In this document: in pieces, positions 1 to 8,523 of the stretch
How the letters are laid out: each line of letters starts with the position of its first letter
Position numbering within the stretch: position 1 is the first letter of the stretch
NCBI GenBank assembly: GCA_946885845.1
Contig: CAMPHJ010000006.1
Span: 1-64,000 of the forward strand
Length of the DNA: 64,000 nucleotides
Direction of reading: 5' to 3'
Source of the DNA: an uncultured Sphingobium sp.
Lineage (GTDB): Bacteria; Pseudomonadota; Alphaproteobacteria; Sphingomonadales; Sphingomonadaceae
The notes under the pieces: model-generated
What the model saw: only the letters and a program-made list of their open reading frames with translations
Database searches by the model: none
Told to the model about the DNA's origin: nothing
Made by a program: the position numbers and the translations under genes

Positions 1-728
1 CCTATGTCGAGGCCATCGCCGCGTCGGGCGTAAAGGTGGTGGAAACCGCAGGACGTAGCCCGGCTGAATTCATCGCCCGTTTCAAGCAGGCAGGCATCAA
101 GATCATCCATAAATGCACCGCGGTCCGTCACGCTTTGTCCGCACAGCGCGCAGGCGTTGACGCCGTCTCGATCGACGGGTTCGAAGCCGCTGGGCATCCT
201 GGCGAAGACGATATTCCGGGCATGGTGCTGATCCCCGCCGCCGCACGCGCGCTGGACATCCCGATCCTGGCGGCGGGCGGCATGGCGACCGGCCAGTCGA
301 TGGCGGCGGCGCTCGCTCTGGGGGCAGAGGGCATCACCATGGGCACGCGCTTCATGCTGACGCAGGAAGCCCCGATCCACGACGCCATCAAACAGGCGGT
401 GGTCCAGGGGACGGAACGTGACACCACGCTCATCTTCCGCGCGCTGCGCAACACTGCGCGCGTATTCCGCAACAGCGTGTCGGAAGAAGTCAATGTGCGG
501 GAAAAGGAGCCCGGCGCGACCTTTGAAGATATCAAGGCGCTGGTGGCTGGCGCGCGCGGACGCGCCGCGCTGGAAAATGGCGATGCGAATGGAGGCCTGG
601 TCTGGGCCGGCATGGGCATTGGCCTGATGGACGACATCCCGACCTGCGCCGAACTGGTCGAGCGTATCGTTACCGAATGCCGGGCGTCGCTTGCTCGCGC
701 TTCCGCGCTGACCGCAGAGGGCCAGTGA
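1..728 (+). CDS. Nitronate monooxygenase-like flavoprotein (5' truncated by window)
   Basis: Open from the window edge (frame begins at base 3) to TGA at 726-728, so only the C-terminal ~240 residues are visible. They show the NPD/2-nitropropane-dioxygenase TIM-barrel signature: a GVDAVSIDGFEAAGHPGEDD segment, then IPILAAGGMATGQSM and GAEGITMGTRFMLT, which form the FMN phosphate site. In steroid degraders the IpdC family shares this fold and oxidises CoA-thioester intermediates rather than nitronates; a second member (ipdC) lies at 54879-55970. An enoyl-CoA hydratase starts 1 bp after the stop, so a role on an acyl-CoA substrate is more likely than nitroalkane oxidation. That is inference from context. 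The true start lies outside the window. Confidence 0.85.
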   Translation, partial: YVEAIAASGVKVVETAGRSPAEFIARFKQAGIKIIHKCTAVRHALSAQRAGVDAVSIDGFEAAGHPGEDDIPGMVLIPAAARALDIPILAAGGMATGQSMAAALALGAEGITMGTRFMLTQEAPIHDAIKQAVVQGTERDTTLIFRALRNTARVFRNSVSEEVNVREKEPGATFEDIKALVAGARGRAALENGDANGGLVWAGMGIGLMDDIPTCAELVERIVTECRASLARASALTAEGQ

Positions 729-729
729 C

Positions 730-1614
730 ATGAACTATAACAGCATCCGCTATGAGGTGGAGGATGACGGGCTGCTGCTGCTCACGCTGGCGCGGCCTGA
801 TAAACTCAACGCCTTCACCGTCGAAATGTGCGATGAACTGATCGACGCCTATGGCCGCGCCAGCCGCGACGACGCCGTGCGCGTCATCGTCGTGACCGGG
901 GAGGGCAGGGCGTTCTGCGCGGGCATGGACCTGTCGGTCGGCGGCAACGTCTTTGGCCTCGACGAAAGCATGACCCCGACGATGGAGGATGTGCGCGACC
1001 ATGGTGACGATCCAGCCATATTGAACGGCGTGCGCGACACGGGTGGTCGTGTGGCGATGGCGATGTATGATTGCTTGAAGCCCATCGTCGGCGCGGTCAA
1101 TGGCGCGGCGGTTGGCATCGGGTCCACCATGCTGCTGCCCATGGATTTCCGTTTCGCGTCGGAAAAGGCGCGCTTTGGCTTCGTCTTCGGGCGGCTGGGC
1201 ATCACGATGGAGGCTTGCTCCTCCTTCTTCCTGCCGCGCATCGTCGGGCTGGAACAGGCGCTCGAATGGGCCTATCGCGCCGACATATTCGACGCGGCCG
1301 AAGCGCACGAAAAGGGACTGGTCCGTGCGGTCTGCTCGCCTGAAACCCTGCTGGACGAAGCAAAGGCTTTCGCCCGTTCGCTGGTCAAGGACCGCTCGCC
1401 CGTGTCCATCGCCCTCATTCGCCAGATGCTGAACCGCAACAGTGCCGCCGCCACCCCGCTGGACGCACATCTGACCGAATCTCTTGCCGTCTTTTACACC
1501 AGCCAGGCGGACGGGCGCGAAGGCGTGCGCGCCTTCAATGAAAAGCGCACGGCCCAGTTTACGGGCCAGGCGTCGGACATGCCGCCCTTCTTCCCTTGGT
1601 GGAACAAGCCGTAA
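730..1614 (+). CDS. Enoyl-CoA hydratase/isomerase family protein (crotonase fold)
   Basis: 294 residues, full length for a crotonase. Oxyanion-hole loops are visible as AFCAGMDL (61-68) and NGAAVGIGSTM (124-134). Glu161, in the segment GRLGITMEACSS, aligns with the second catalytic glutamate of crotonases; the position of the first catalytic glutamate is not obviously acidic, so hydration versus isomerisation or C-C hydrolysis cannot be decided. The ATG follows the upstream stop by 1 bp, indicating translational coupling with the nitronate-monooxygenase-like gene. The C-terminal tail ending PPFFPWWNKP is typical of the long-tailed crotonases of catabolic clusters. Probable role: beta-oxidation-like step on a CoA thioester in the cytoplasm. 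Confidence 0.88.
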   Translation: MNYNSIRYEVEDDGLLLLTLARPDKLNAFTVEMCDELIDAYGRASRDDAVRVIVVTGEGRAFCAGMDLSVGGNVFGLDESMTPTMEDVRDHGDDPAILNGVRDTGGRVAMAMYDCLKPIVGAVNGAAVGIGSTMLLPMDFRFASEKARFGFVFGRLGITMEACSSFFLPRIVGLEQALEWAYRADIFDAAEAHEKGLVRAVCSPETLLDEAKAFARSLVKDRSPVSIALIRQMLNRNSAAATPLDAHLTESLAVFYTSQADGREGVRAFNEKRTAQFTGQASDMPPFFPWWNKP

Positions 1615-1635
1615 TTGTTTTGAGAAAGGATCGAC

Positions 1636-2055
1636 ATGATCACGCTTGAAGACAAGATCGCCATTACCGAATTGGTCGCCCGTTTCGCCCATTGTTCCGA
1701 CTATGGTGACTGGGACCAATTGGCCACGCTTTACACGCCCGACGTGGTGACGGAAATGGACGGCCTGCCGATGCGCTATGAAGGCATCGAACAGCAGGTC
1801 GAACATGCAAAGGCGTCCGACACACAGGCGGAAGGCAAGAACCGGCATTTCAATTTCAACCTGATGATCAATGAAGCAGATGGGCAGGTCTTTGCCGAAT
1901 ATGCCTTTATGAACGTCAATGCGGGCCATGTGCCGATGGCGTCGAAGATCGTCGTGACGGGTCGCATGCGCGACACCGTGGTCAAGACCGGCGAAGGCTG
2001 GAAGATCGCGCATCGTTTCGTTCGCTTCGACCAGAATGTACAGGTCGACTTTTGA
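1636..2055 (+). CDS. SnoaL-like (NTF2-fold) protein
   Basis: 139 residues with the alpha+beta-cone pattern of SnoaL_4/NTF2-like proteins: an N-terminal helix (ITELVARFAHCSDYGDWDQL) followed by the Leu-Tyr-Thr-Pro-Asp strand start and a C-terminal GWKIAHRFVRFDQ strand. Relatives include dehydratases, isomerases and cyclases. At the position where BaiE-type dehydratases carry the active Tyr this protein has Phe17; Asp22 and His71 are present, so it may bind ligand without full dehydratase chemistry. It starts 21 bp after the enoyl-CoA hydratase with GAAAGGA upstream, and is probably in the same operon. Substrate unknown. Confidence 0.8.
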   Translation: MITLEDKIAITELVARFAHCSDYGDWDQLATLYTPDVVTEMDGLPMRYEGIEQQVEHAKASDTQAEGKNRHFNFNLMINEADGQVFAEYAFMNVNAGHVPMASKIVVTGRMRDTVVKTGEGWKIAHRFVRFDQNVQVDF

Positions 2056-2072
2056 TGCAGGAGAATAGCGCG

Positions 2073-3281
2073 ATGACCACGACGATGGATCGCCTTGCCG
2101 AAACGGAAAAGACGATGCGCGGCTTTGTGGAACAGGGCGTCGTCCCTGGAGCCATCATCGCCTGGCGCGATGGCGGCGGCTCGATCCGCTACCAAGCGGC
2201 CGGGAAGCTCGGTTTCGACAGTTCCACCCCCGTGGACGAACGGTCGATTTTCCGCATTTATTCGCAGACCAAGCCGATCACTGCCATCGCGGCGCTTATG
2301 CTGGTGGAAGAAGGCGTGATCCAGATTGATCAGCCCATCAGCGAAATCCTGCCTGCCTTTGCCGATATGCGCGTGATGGTGGGTGAAGACCCGTCTGAGA
2401 CCCGGCCCGCCGCCCGACCCATCACGGTTCGCCATTTGCTGACCCACACCGCAGGGTTCGGCATGGGTGGAATGACACTGGCAGAACTCTATGCGGAACA
2501 TGGAATTTTGCCAGGCGATGGGCCTACTGAAAACGGCCCAAAGTCGCTTGCCGAAATGGGGGAACGGCTTGCCGCGCTGCCGCTGGCGACCGACCCCGGC
2601 ACCCGGTTCGACTATAGCGTTGCGCTCGACGTTCTGGGGCTTGTGATCCAGGTCGCATCCGGCATGCCTTTCGACACATTCCTGCAACGGCGTCTGTTCG
2701 ACCCGCTGGGCATGGTGGATACCGGCTTTTCGATCTCGCCCGACAAGGTGGATCGTTTCGCCGACTTTCCAGAAGAACAGGACGGAAAGTGGGTGTTGGT
2801 CGATGATCCCGCCAAGAGCATGTATGCCGCGCCCGTTTATCCGTCGGGCGGTGGCGGACTGCTGTCGACGGCGCACGACTATGCCCGTTTTGCCGCTATG
2901 TTGCTGAACGAAGGCGAACTGGACGGCGTGCGCGTGCTAAAGCCCGAAACGGTGCGGCTCGCGCGGTCCAACCTGCTGCCTGCGGCGGTGACAGAAGTTG
3001 GTGTTCCTGTGGGACATCCACTGTCGGAAGTCGGTATGGGCGCAGGCATGTCGGTGTCGTTGGCGGACAGCCGCAGCACGCAGGGCATGTTCGACTGGCC
3101 CGGTGAGGTGCCCGCTGGCGTGTTCGGCTGGCCAGGAATGGCGGGGACGGCCTGCTGGATGGACCCCAACCGCAACTTCTTCCTCCTCTATCTTACGCAG
3201 TTTTCGCCGTCCTGGTTGAACGGGGCGATGCGGCCCGACATGATCGCTGCGGCCTATCGCGATCTGAAGGCGGCTGGATAG
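2073..3281 (+). CDS. Serine hydrolase, beta-lactamase/esterase EstB family
   Basis: 402 residues from the chosen ATG, which has GGAG nine bases upstream; in-frame TTG 2052 and ATG 2055 overlap the preceding stop and are less likely. The class C beta-lactamase/EstB motifs are present: Ser64-x-x-Lys67 (RIYSQTK), Tyr181-Ser-Val in the YxN position, and a glycine-rich PSGGGGLLS loop with the usual following helix. No signal peptide is evident, so a cytoplasmic esterase is more likely than a penicillin-binding enzyme. Family members in catabolic clusters hydrolyse ester or lactone substrates; here it could hydrolyse an ester or lactone made by a monooxygenase, but nothing in the sequence fixes the substrate. 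Confidence 0.87.
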   Translation: MTTTMDRLAETEKTMRGFVEQGVVPGAIIAWRDGGGSIRYQAAGKLGFDSSTPVDERSIFRIYSQTKPITAIAALMLVEEGVIQIDQPISEILPAFADMRVMVGEDPSETRPAARPITVRHLLTHTAGFGMGGMTLAELYAEHGILPGDGPTENGPKSLAEMGERLAALPLATDPGTRFDYSVALDVLGLVIQVASGMPFDTFLQRRLFDPLGMVDTGFSISPDKVDRFADFPEEQDGKWVLVDDPAKSMYAAPVYPSGGGGLLSTAHDYARFAAMLLNEGELDGVRVLKPETVRLARSNLLPAAVTEVGVPVGHPLSEVGMGAGMSVSLADSRSTQGMFDWPGEVPAGVFGWPGMAGTACWMDPNRNFFLLYLTQFSPSWLNGAMRPDMIAAAYRDLKAAG

Positions 3282-3307
3282 GCTGAAAGATACGGAAGGG
3301 TAACAGG

Positions 3308-4090
3308 ATGACGACGACGGACATGGCTCCCCGGTTGGGATCGCCCGGCACCGGCGTCGTCATCACTGGCGGTGCGTCGGGCATCGGCCTCGCCACTGCT
3401 CACGCGCTGGCGGCGGTCGGAAGGCCGGTAGCGCTGTGGGATATCAATGCCACCGGGGCGGCGGCGGCGGCGCGGGGAATAGCCGATCGTTTCGGCGTCG
3501 CCGCGACCGGGCTTTGCGTCGACCTGCGCAATTCGCAGGCGGTTGCGCCCGCCGCCATCGCGTCGCGTGACGCATTGGGCAGCATCGGCGGCATCGTTCA
3601 TGGCGCCGGAACCAGCGAGATTACGGGCATCGATGGCGTGACGCCGGACAATTGGAATGATGGCCTGGCTCTTCACGCTCGCGCCCTGGTCCTCATTACC
3701 CAGTTCTTTCGCGAAGATCTGCGCGCCAACCCCGGCAGCGCCGTCGTCGCCATCGCGTCCATCAACGCGACATTGGGCAATGCTCTGATCCCAATTTACA
3801 GCGCGGCCAAGGGCGCGGTCATCTCTCTCGTGCGGTCGATGGCGGACGAACTGGCCAATGACGGCGTCCGCATCAACAGTGTTAGTCCCGGCATGATCGA
3901 CACGCCGATCATGGCCGGAACCAAGGCGGCTTTGCCGGGGCATTTCGAACGGCACATCATGCTCGGTCGCTATGGCGCGCCGGAAGAACTGGGTCGCGTC
4001 ATTCGTTTTCTGCTGTCGGATGAGGCAAGCTATATCACCGGGGCCGACATATTGGTCGACGGCGGGAACATCCATTCGCAAAGGCTCTAA
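3308..4090 (+). CDS. Short-chain dehydrogenase/reductase
   Basis: 260 residues, classical SDR. TGGASGIG (20-27) is the NAD(P)-binding loop; Ser151, Tyr164 and Lys168 (IYSAAKG) form the catalytic triad. Asp45 after the second strand (LWDIN) favours NAD(H). The C terminus has the usual DILVDGG. ATG at 3308 has GGAAGGGTAACAGG upstream. It lies 26 bp after the serine hydrolase and is the last tightly spaced gene of the left operon before a 281 bp intergenic region. Probable hydroxysteroid- or hydroxyacyl-type dehydrogenase; substrate not inferable. Confidence 0.88.
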   Translation: MTTTDMAPRLGSPGTGVVITGGASGIGLATAHALAAVGRPVALWDINATGAAAAARGIADRFGVAATGLCVDLRNSQAVAPAAIASRDALGSIGGIVHGAGTSEITGIDGVTPDNWNDGLALHARALVLITQFFREDLRANPGSAVVAIASINATLGNALIPIYSAAKGAVISLVRSMADELANDGVRINSVSPGMIDTPIMAGTKAALPGHFERHIMLGRYGAPEELGRVIRFLLSDEASYITGADILVDGGNIHSQRL

Positions 4091-4371
4091 AAGGGTGGCC
4101 ACAGAGCCGTCGCGCTTCCCTGCGCCGCATCTTTGCCAATATGCGCAGACCAACTCTTTGCCCACATATTCGTAAGTGATTCGTCATTTTCATACGCAGA
4201 TAATGTAATTCATTGCTGCGGGTGGAGCATATTGCGACCAAAAGAGCTTTATCGGCTGCAAATTTTACAGATGACGGCGCAAAACGCGATTTTAGGTGAA
4301 ACGCATTGTCGTCTGGCTAAAGACGAGATCGATTGCCAGTCATAAGGCAGAACCCAAAGGGAGGATATCTG
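4091..4371. promoter_or_regulatory. AT-richer leader region upstream of the TonB-dependent receptor
   Basis: 281 bp with no convincing coding content. It is visibly AT-richer than its surroundings (about 4160-4290) and must carry the promoter of the receptor gene. A GATAAT hexamer (4198-4203) could serve as a -10 element but has no good partner 16-18 bp upstream, so no promoter is assigned. The Shine-Dalgarno sequence of the receptor, GGGAGG, is at 4359-4364. Confidence 0.4.
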
Positions 4372-6756
4372 ATGAAATCCATGTTGTTGGCGGGTGTCGC
4401 CACCATGTTGGCGCTGCCGCTCGCTACTGGAGCTCATGCTCAGGACGTTCCCGCCGCCGATCAGGCGCAGGATCAGGGCATGCTGGGCGATATCGTCGTC
4501 ACCGCGCGCCGTTCCGCAGAAACATTGCAGGATGTGCCGGTCGCCGTGACCGCAATCGGCGCCGACTTCATCGAACGCCAGAATATCGCCGATCCGACGG
4601 ATATTCCGCAATTCGCGCCCAACCTGACGATTGAACAGCAGCCCGCCAGTCTTTCGGCGGCTACCGTTTTCATTCGCGGGATCGGCAATAACGAACCGTC
4701 CGCCGTGTCCGAACAGGGCGTAGGCGTCTATCTTGACGGAGTTTATCTGGCGCGCGCGGCAGGCGCGGTGTTCAACCTCATCGATCTGGAACGGATCGAG
4801 GTGCTGCGCGGGCCGCAGGGTACGCTGTTTGGCCGCAACACCATCGGCGGCGCGCTGCAACTCGTTTCCCGCAAACCCAGCGACAATATGGAGGTCACCG
4901 CGAAGGCGGGCTATGGCCGTTTCAACGATTGGTATGTCCGCGCACGCGTCGACACTGGCTATATCATCGGCGACCAGATCAAGGCGTCGATAGCGGGACA
5001 GCATCGCGAAAATGATGGTTGGGTCGACAATATATTGACGCCGTCGTCGCGCGATCCGGGCGCGATGAAGTCCAATTCCTTTGCGCTGGGCCTTCAGGGC
5101 GACTTTGGCGACGTGACCGTCAACTATAATTTCGATTGGGATGAACGGCGCGGCCTGGCCGGCTTCTTCCAGCTGGTCGCGGCCACGCCGCAGGCGCTGG
5201 ATTATTATTCGCAATCACCCAGCTTTGGCGGCGCGCCTTTCATGGTGGATCGCGAACGGCAGGGCACGGTCCAGCAGGCGGGCTTTACCGAACCCAATGG
5301 CGATGTCCGCTACAGCGGGAAGACGCGGGTTCAGGGCCATGGCCTGACCGTCAGCTATGAACCCATCCCGGAACTGACGATCAAATCGATTACCGGCTAT
5401 CGTAAATTCTTCCAGGATTCGATCGTGGATCTGGGCGGCAACGGCGTCCTGCGCGGACCGGTGATCGACTTTACCTCTCCCACGCTCGTCTCGGTCCAGC
5501 CGACCCCGCTTTACAACGCAAATAACGCGCCACAAAAACAGTGGCAGTTCAGCCAGGAATTGCAGGCCCTGGGTAAGGTCGGCGACATCAGCTATTTGTT
5601 GGGCATGTATTATTTCTACGAAAAGTCGTCGGAATATAATCGTCAACAGATCACCCTGCTGTCCAGCATTCCGGGGCTTGCGGCATATGGCTTCGACCAG
5701 CCAACCATCGATGCCATATCGGCCCTCAATCCGGGCCTCGGCACGGTGGGGATCAGGGCCAATCCGATCCAGGCCTTTGGCGGCACGTCACAGTCGATGG
5801 CAGTCTTTGGTCAGGCCAGCTGGAAGCCGTCAGCCCTGGATGAAAAGCTGGAGATCACCTTGGGCGGCCGTTATACCGGCGACGACAAGACGATCTATCT
5901 GGCTGGAGATGTCAGCCCGGTACAGCGCGGTCGTAAGAGCTTCGACAATTTTTCGTGGCTGGCATCGGGGTCCTACAAGATTGCCGATGATCTGATGGTC
6001 TATGCCCGGGTTTCGACCGGCTATCGTTCGGGTGGCCTGAACCCGCGCGCTGGCGTCATCAACAGCTTCGATCCTGAAAAGGCGACTGCCTATGAAGCAG
6101 GCATCAAGTCGCAATTCCTGAACAACAGGGTGCGGCTCAACCTGGCCGGTTACATCACCGACTATAGCGACCTTCAGGTGCAGCAGTTCGCCGCGGGCAG
6201 CGGTGGCGCGACTTCATTGATCGTGAATGCGGGCAAGGTGCAACTGTCGGGCTTTGAAGCGGAACTGACCGCGATGCCGTTCAGGGGTTTCCAGATTGAC
6301 GCGTCTGTTGGTTATGTGAAGTCCAACTATAAGAGCTTCCTGTTCCGTGATCCGGCCACCAACGTCCTGCTTGATGTGTCGGATGAAGCGAAACCGGTGT
6401 ACACGCCCAAATGGACCATCCACCTTGGCGCTGAATATGCCTATTCCATTGGCGACATGACGGTGCGGCTGCGCGGCGACTATTCCCGCCGGACCAAGAT
6501 TTACTTCAACGCGCTGGATAACACCGCGCCGTTCAACGAAGATCTTGTTTCGCCACCGCAGGACAATGTGAAGGCGCGCCTGTCGGTCGAGGATATCAAT
6601 CTTGGCAGTGGCAAGCTGAACGTCGGGCTTTGGGGTGACAATTTGCTTAATCAGCAGCGCCTGATCTATGGCATCGACTTTGGCGGGCTGGGTTTTGCCG
6701 GAGCGACGTTCAACCGGCCGATCTCTTACGGCATCGACGCCCGTATCAGCTTCTGA
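4372..6756 (+). CDS. TonB-dependent outer-membrane receptor
   Basis: 794 residues starting at the ATG with GGGAGG 7 bp upstream. Signal peptide 1-23 (MKSMLLAGVATMLALPL...AHA), cleaved before QDVPAA. The TonB box DIVVTARR follows at about residue 39, then the plug domain (TLQDVPVAVTAIG, EVLRGPQGTLFGRNTIGG) and a long beta-barrel ending in an aromatic residue (ISYGIDARISF). This is the sphingomonad FecA/CirA-like class used for import of organic substrates as well as iron complexes. Its position within a catabolic cluster and the absence of siderophore genes suggest uptake of the cluster's hydrophobic substrate, possibly a steroid or related compound. It appears to be its own transcription unit, with an upstream leader and a hairpin just after the stop. 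Confidence 0.95.
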   Translation: MKSMLLAGVATMLALPLATGAHAQDVPAADQAQDQGMLGDIVVTARRSAETLQDVPVAVTAIGADFIERQNIADPTDIPQFAPNLTIEQQPASLSAATVFIRGIGNNEPSAVSEQGVGVYLDGVYLARAAGAVFNLIDLERIEVLRGPQGTLFGRNTIGGALQLVSRKPSDNMEVTAKAGYGRFNDWYVRARVDTGYIIGDQIKASIAGQHRENDGWVDNILTPSSRDPGAMKSNSFALGLQGDFGDVTVNYNFDWDERRGLAGFFQLVAATPQALDYYSQSPSFGGAPFMVDRERQGTVQQAGFTEPNGDVRYSGKTRVQGHGLTVSYEPIPELTIKSITGYRKFFQDSIVDLGGNGVLRGPVIDFTSPTLVSVQPTPLYNANNAPQKQWQFSQELQALGKVGDISYLLGMYYFYEKSSEYNRQQITLLSSIPGLAAYGFDQPTIDAISALNPGLGTVGIRANPIQAFGGTSQSMAVFGQASWKPSALDEKLEITLGGRYTGDDKTIYLAGDVSPVQRGRKSFDNFSWLASGSYKIADDLMVYARVSTGYRSGGLNPRAGVINSFDPEKATAYEAGIKSQFLNNRVRLNLAGYITDYSDLQVQQFAAGSGGATSLIVNAGKVQLSGFEAELTAMPFRGFQIDASVGYVKSNYKSFLFRDPATNVLLDVSDEAKPVYTPKWTIHLGAEYAYSIGDMTVRLRGDYSRRTKIYFNALDNTAPFNEDLVSPPQDNVKARLSVEDINLGSGKLNVGLWGDNLLNQQRLIYGIDFGGLGFAGATFNRPISYGIDARISF

Positions 6757-6792
6757 CGGCCTTTCTGACTGCCATGAGCATTTGATCTTCCT

Positions 6793-6832
6793 GGCAAGGG
6801 GCGGGACCGGCGACCGGTTCCCGCCCCTTGCC
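6793..6832 (+). terminator. Hairpin terminator after TonB receptor
   Basis: 18-bp stem (6793-6810 with 6814-6832, one bulged T) with a 3-base loop, 36 bp after the receptor stop. The lower 14 bp, GGCAAGGGGCGGGA, are perfectly repeated as the reverse complement. No U-tract follows, so it may attenuate or protect mRNA 3' ends rather than act as a classical intrinsic terminator. Confidence 0.65.
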
Positions 6833-6856
6833 GCTAAGCATAGTAGGAGAGACGCG

Positions 6857-7264
6857 ATGACCGACCTTCCAGCTTTCACCAAACTGATCTGCCGCGACGA
6901 AGAAGCCATGGCCCGTTATTATGGGAATGTGTACGGCTATGGCCTTGTCCAGCGGGTTGAGGGCACCAGTGATGGTGAGGCTTTTCGCGAAGTCATCATG
7001 GCGCCGGGCGGAGACTGGACCAAAGGCACGCTGGTCACGTTCAACTATGTCGACCGCGATGCACCCCGCGATCAGCAAGTCATACTGGGCTTCACGGTCG
7101 CCGACCTGGATGCAACGGTGGAAAAAATCGTGGCGAACGGCGGCAAGCTGTGCGGCCCGATCCGCGAGGAACGCGACCATGGCGTCCGCGTGGTATTTTC
7201 TACCGATCCTGAAGGCGCGTTGTGCGAAAATGTGCAGATGCTGGCGGCTCCCCACGCGGGTTGA
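6857..7264 (+). CDS. VOC (glyoxalase/bleomycin-resistance) family protein
   Basis: 135 residues, a single vicinal-oxygen-chelate domain made of two beta-alpha-beta-beta-beta halves (FTKLICRDEEAMARYYGNVY and VILGFTVADLDATVEKIV), ending in FSTDPEGALCENVQ. The start ATG has AGGAGA 6 bp upstream. The first-position metal ligand normally His or Gln is replaced in FTKLI, while the C-terminal Glu is present, so metal binding and enzymatic function are uncertain. Related small VOC proteins in degradation clusters act as isomerases, epimerases or lyases. Flanked by the receptor and an SDR on the same strand. Confidence 0.8.
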   Translation: MTDLPAFTKLICRDEEAMARYYGNVYGYGLVQRVEGTSDGEAFREVIMAPGGDWTKGTLVTFNYVDRDAPRDQQVILGFTVADLDATVEKIVANGGKLCGPIREERDHGVRVVFSTDPEGALCENVQMLAAPHAG

Positions 7265-7318
7265 CAGCCTTCATGCCCCGCCATAACGCTGCTGTGTAAA
7301 TACTGACACGAAGCGTAG

Positions 7319-7435
7319 ATTGGTGCGTTTCCGGGGGAAAAAGACGGTGAGGGCGGCCCGACGGCAGCGGTTATCGCGGCCTTGGTCGCCCTGACCTTTA
7401 CGCAATGGGCAATCATGTTTTTCGGCCGGGCCACG
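7319..7435 (+). pseudogene. Possible remnant of a small membrane-protein gene
   Basis: The frame from the TAG at 7316-7318 to the TGA at 7436-7438 encodes about 39 residues: a polar Gly/Glu/Asp-rich stretch, then a hydrophobic run AAVIAALVALTFTQWAIMFF that looks like one membrane helix, ending GRAT. No ATG, GTG or TTG occurs at the 5' end of the frame, and the upstream stop closes it, so as it stands it cannot be translated as a complete gene. It may be a decayed gene tail or a chance frame in the 208 bp between the VOC and SDR genes. Confidence 0.25.
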
Positions 7436-7472
7436 TGATCAGGCCGCTTTTCGAAATGGTAGGAGATTTATA

Positions 7473-8327
7473 ATGGCGCGGGATGCTGAAATTTTCGAAG
7501 GCGGCGTTGCCGTAATCACCGGCGCTGGTTCAGGCATCGGTGCTGGCCTTGCCCGTCGGGCCGGTCAGCTTGGCATGACCGTGATCGTGGCGGACATCAA
7601 CGAACAGGCGGCGGCCGGAACGGTCGACGAAATCACCAGTGCTGGCGGAACCGCCGAAGCGTGGAAGCTCGACGTATCCCGCCCCGAAGAACTCGACCGC
7701 TTTGCTGAGGAAGTGTTCGCTCGCCATGGGGAAGTGCGCCTGCTGATCAACAATGCCGGAATCGAAACCGTCGGCTATACCTGGGAAGTGCCCACGGCCC
7801 GCTGGGAAGCGACGCTCAACATCAACGTTCATGGCGTCATTCACGGTGTGCGCGCGTTCGTCCCGCGGATGATCGCCAGCGGCAAGGAAGCATGGATCGG
7901 CAATCTGTCGTCCGTCGGCGCGTTCGGCGCGATGCCTGCCCAGACGGCCTATACCGTCACCAAGCACGCCGTTCAGGCTTTCAGCGAATGCCTCTATCTG
8001 GAAATGGAGCTGAAGAACCTGCCAATCCATGTGTCGACCATCGTGCCGGGCATGCTGCGGACCAACATCTTCAACGCCGAAGCGGGTGAGGGCGAGCCTG
8101 CCAACGCCCAGTCACACCGCCGTGCGATGTTCGAAATGATGCGCGATTATGGCATGGACCTGGATGAAGGCTGCCGCCTGTTCATCGAGCAGATGGCCGA
8201 CAATAAATTCTGGGTCCACAGCCAGCCTGAAATGAGCGAGCAGATCATTGGCGGTCGCATCCGCTTCCTGCAGGATCAAGTGCCGCCGATCATGCCTGAC
8301 CTCGCTCGCCAGATCGCGGCCGACTGA
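7473..8327 (+). CDS. Short-chain dehydrogenase/reductase
   Basis: 284 residues, classical SDR with TGAGSGIG (16-23), NNAG at 93-96, and catalytic Ser147, Tyr160 and Lys164 (AYTVTKHA). Asp41 at the end of the second strand favours NAD(H). ATG is preceded by GGTAGGAGATTTATA, a good Shine-Dalgarno. The C-terminal ~60 residues are longer than in minimal SDRs. It is the last gene of the left plus-strand cluster and is followed by a very strong terminator. Substrate unknown; a hydroxysteroid or alcohol dehydrogenase role is plausible from context only. Confidence 0.88.
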   Translation: MARDAEIFEGGVAVITGAGSGIGAGLARRAGQLGMTVIVADINEQAAAGTVDEITSAGGTAEAWKLDVSRPEELDRFAEEVFARHGEVRLLINNAGIETVGYTWEVPTARWEATLNINVHGVIHGVRAFVPRMIASGKEAWIGNLSSVGAFGAMPAQTAYTVTKHAVQAFSECLYLEMELKNLPIHVSTIVPGMLRTNIFNAEAGEGEPANAQSHRRAMFEMMRDYGMDLDEGCRLFIEQMADNKFWVHSQPEMSEQIIGGRIRFLQDQVPPIMPDLARQIAAD

Positions 8328-8342
8328 CATATTCATCAAGGT

Positions 8343-8399
8343 AAAAGGGGGAGGACCCGGCGGCACATTCACCGCCGGGTCCTCCCCCTTTTTGTTTTT
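8343..8399 (+). terminator. Strong Rho-independent terminator
   Basis: Perfect 21-bp stem (8343-8363 with 8372-8392; begins AAAAGGGGGAGGACCC) with an 8-base loop, followed by TTTTTGTTTTTG. It sits 15 bp after the SDR stop. The A-tract on the other side makes it usable in both orientations, fitting its place between convergent genes. Confidence 0.93.
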
Positions 8400-8482
8400 G
8401 CGCGCCGCCCGAAGAAGAGTGGGCGACGCTTGGTCTGATAGAACGGCCCGATCCGGCCCGCACGCCGCTGTCCGCCACGCCA

Positions 8483-8510
8483 GCATAGCCCTGCTTTCAC
8501 AGGACTATGC
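8483..8510 (-). terminator. Candidate hairpin after the aldehyde dehydrogenase
   Basis: Inverted repeat GCATAGCCCTG (8483-8493) and CAGGACTATGC (8500-8510), 11 bp with one mismatch and a 6-base loop. It lies 14 bp beyond the aldehyde dehydrogenase stop on the minus strand. No U-tract follows, so its role as a terminator is weakly supported. Confidence 0.4.
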
Positions 8511-8523
8511 CAGCGCTGCTATA

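Noticed and set aside
670..2876. Two long minus-strand frames (447 and 366 codons)
   Set aside because: They are opposite the crotonase, SnoaL and serine hydrolase genes, lack recognisable domains and have no ribosome sites.
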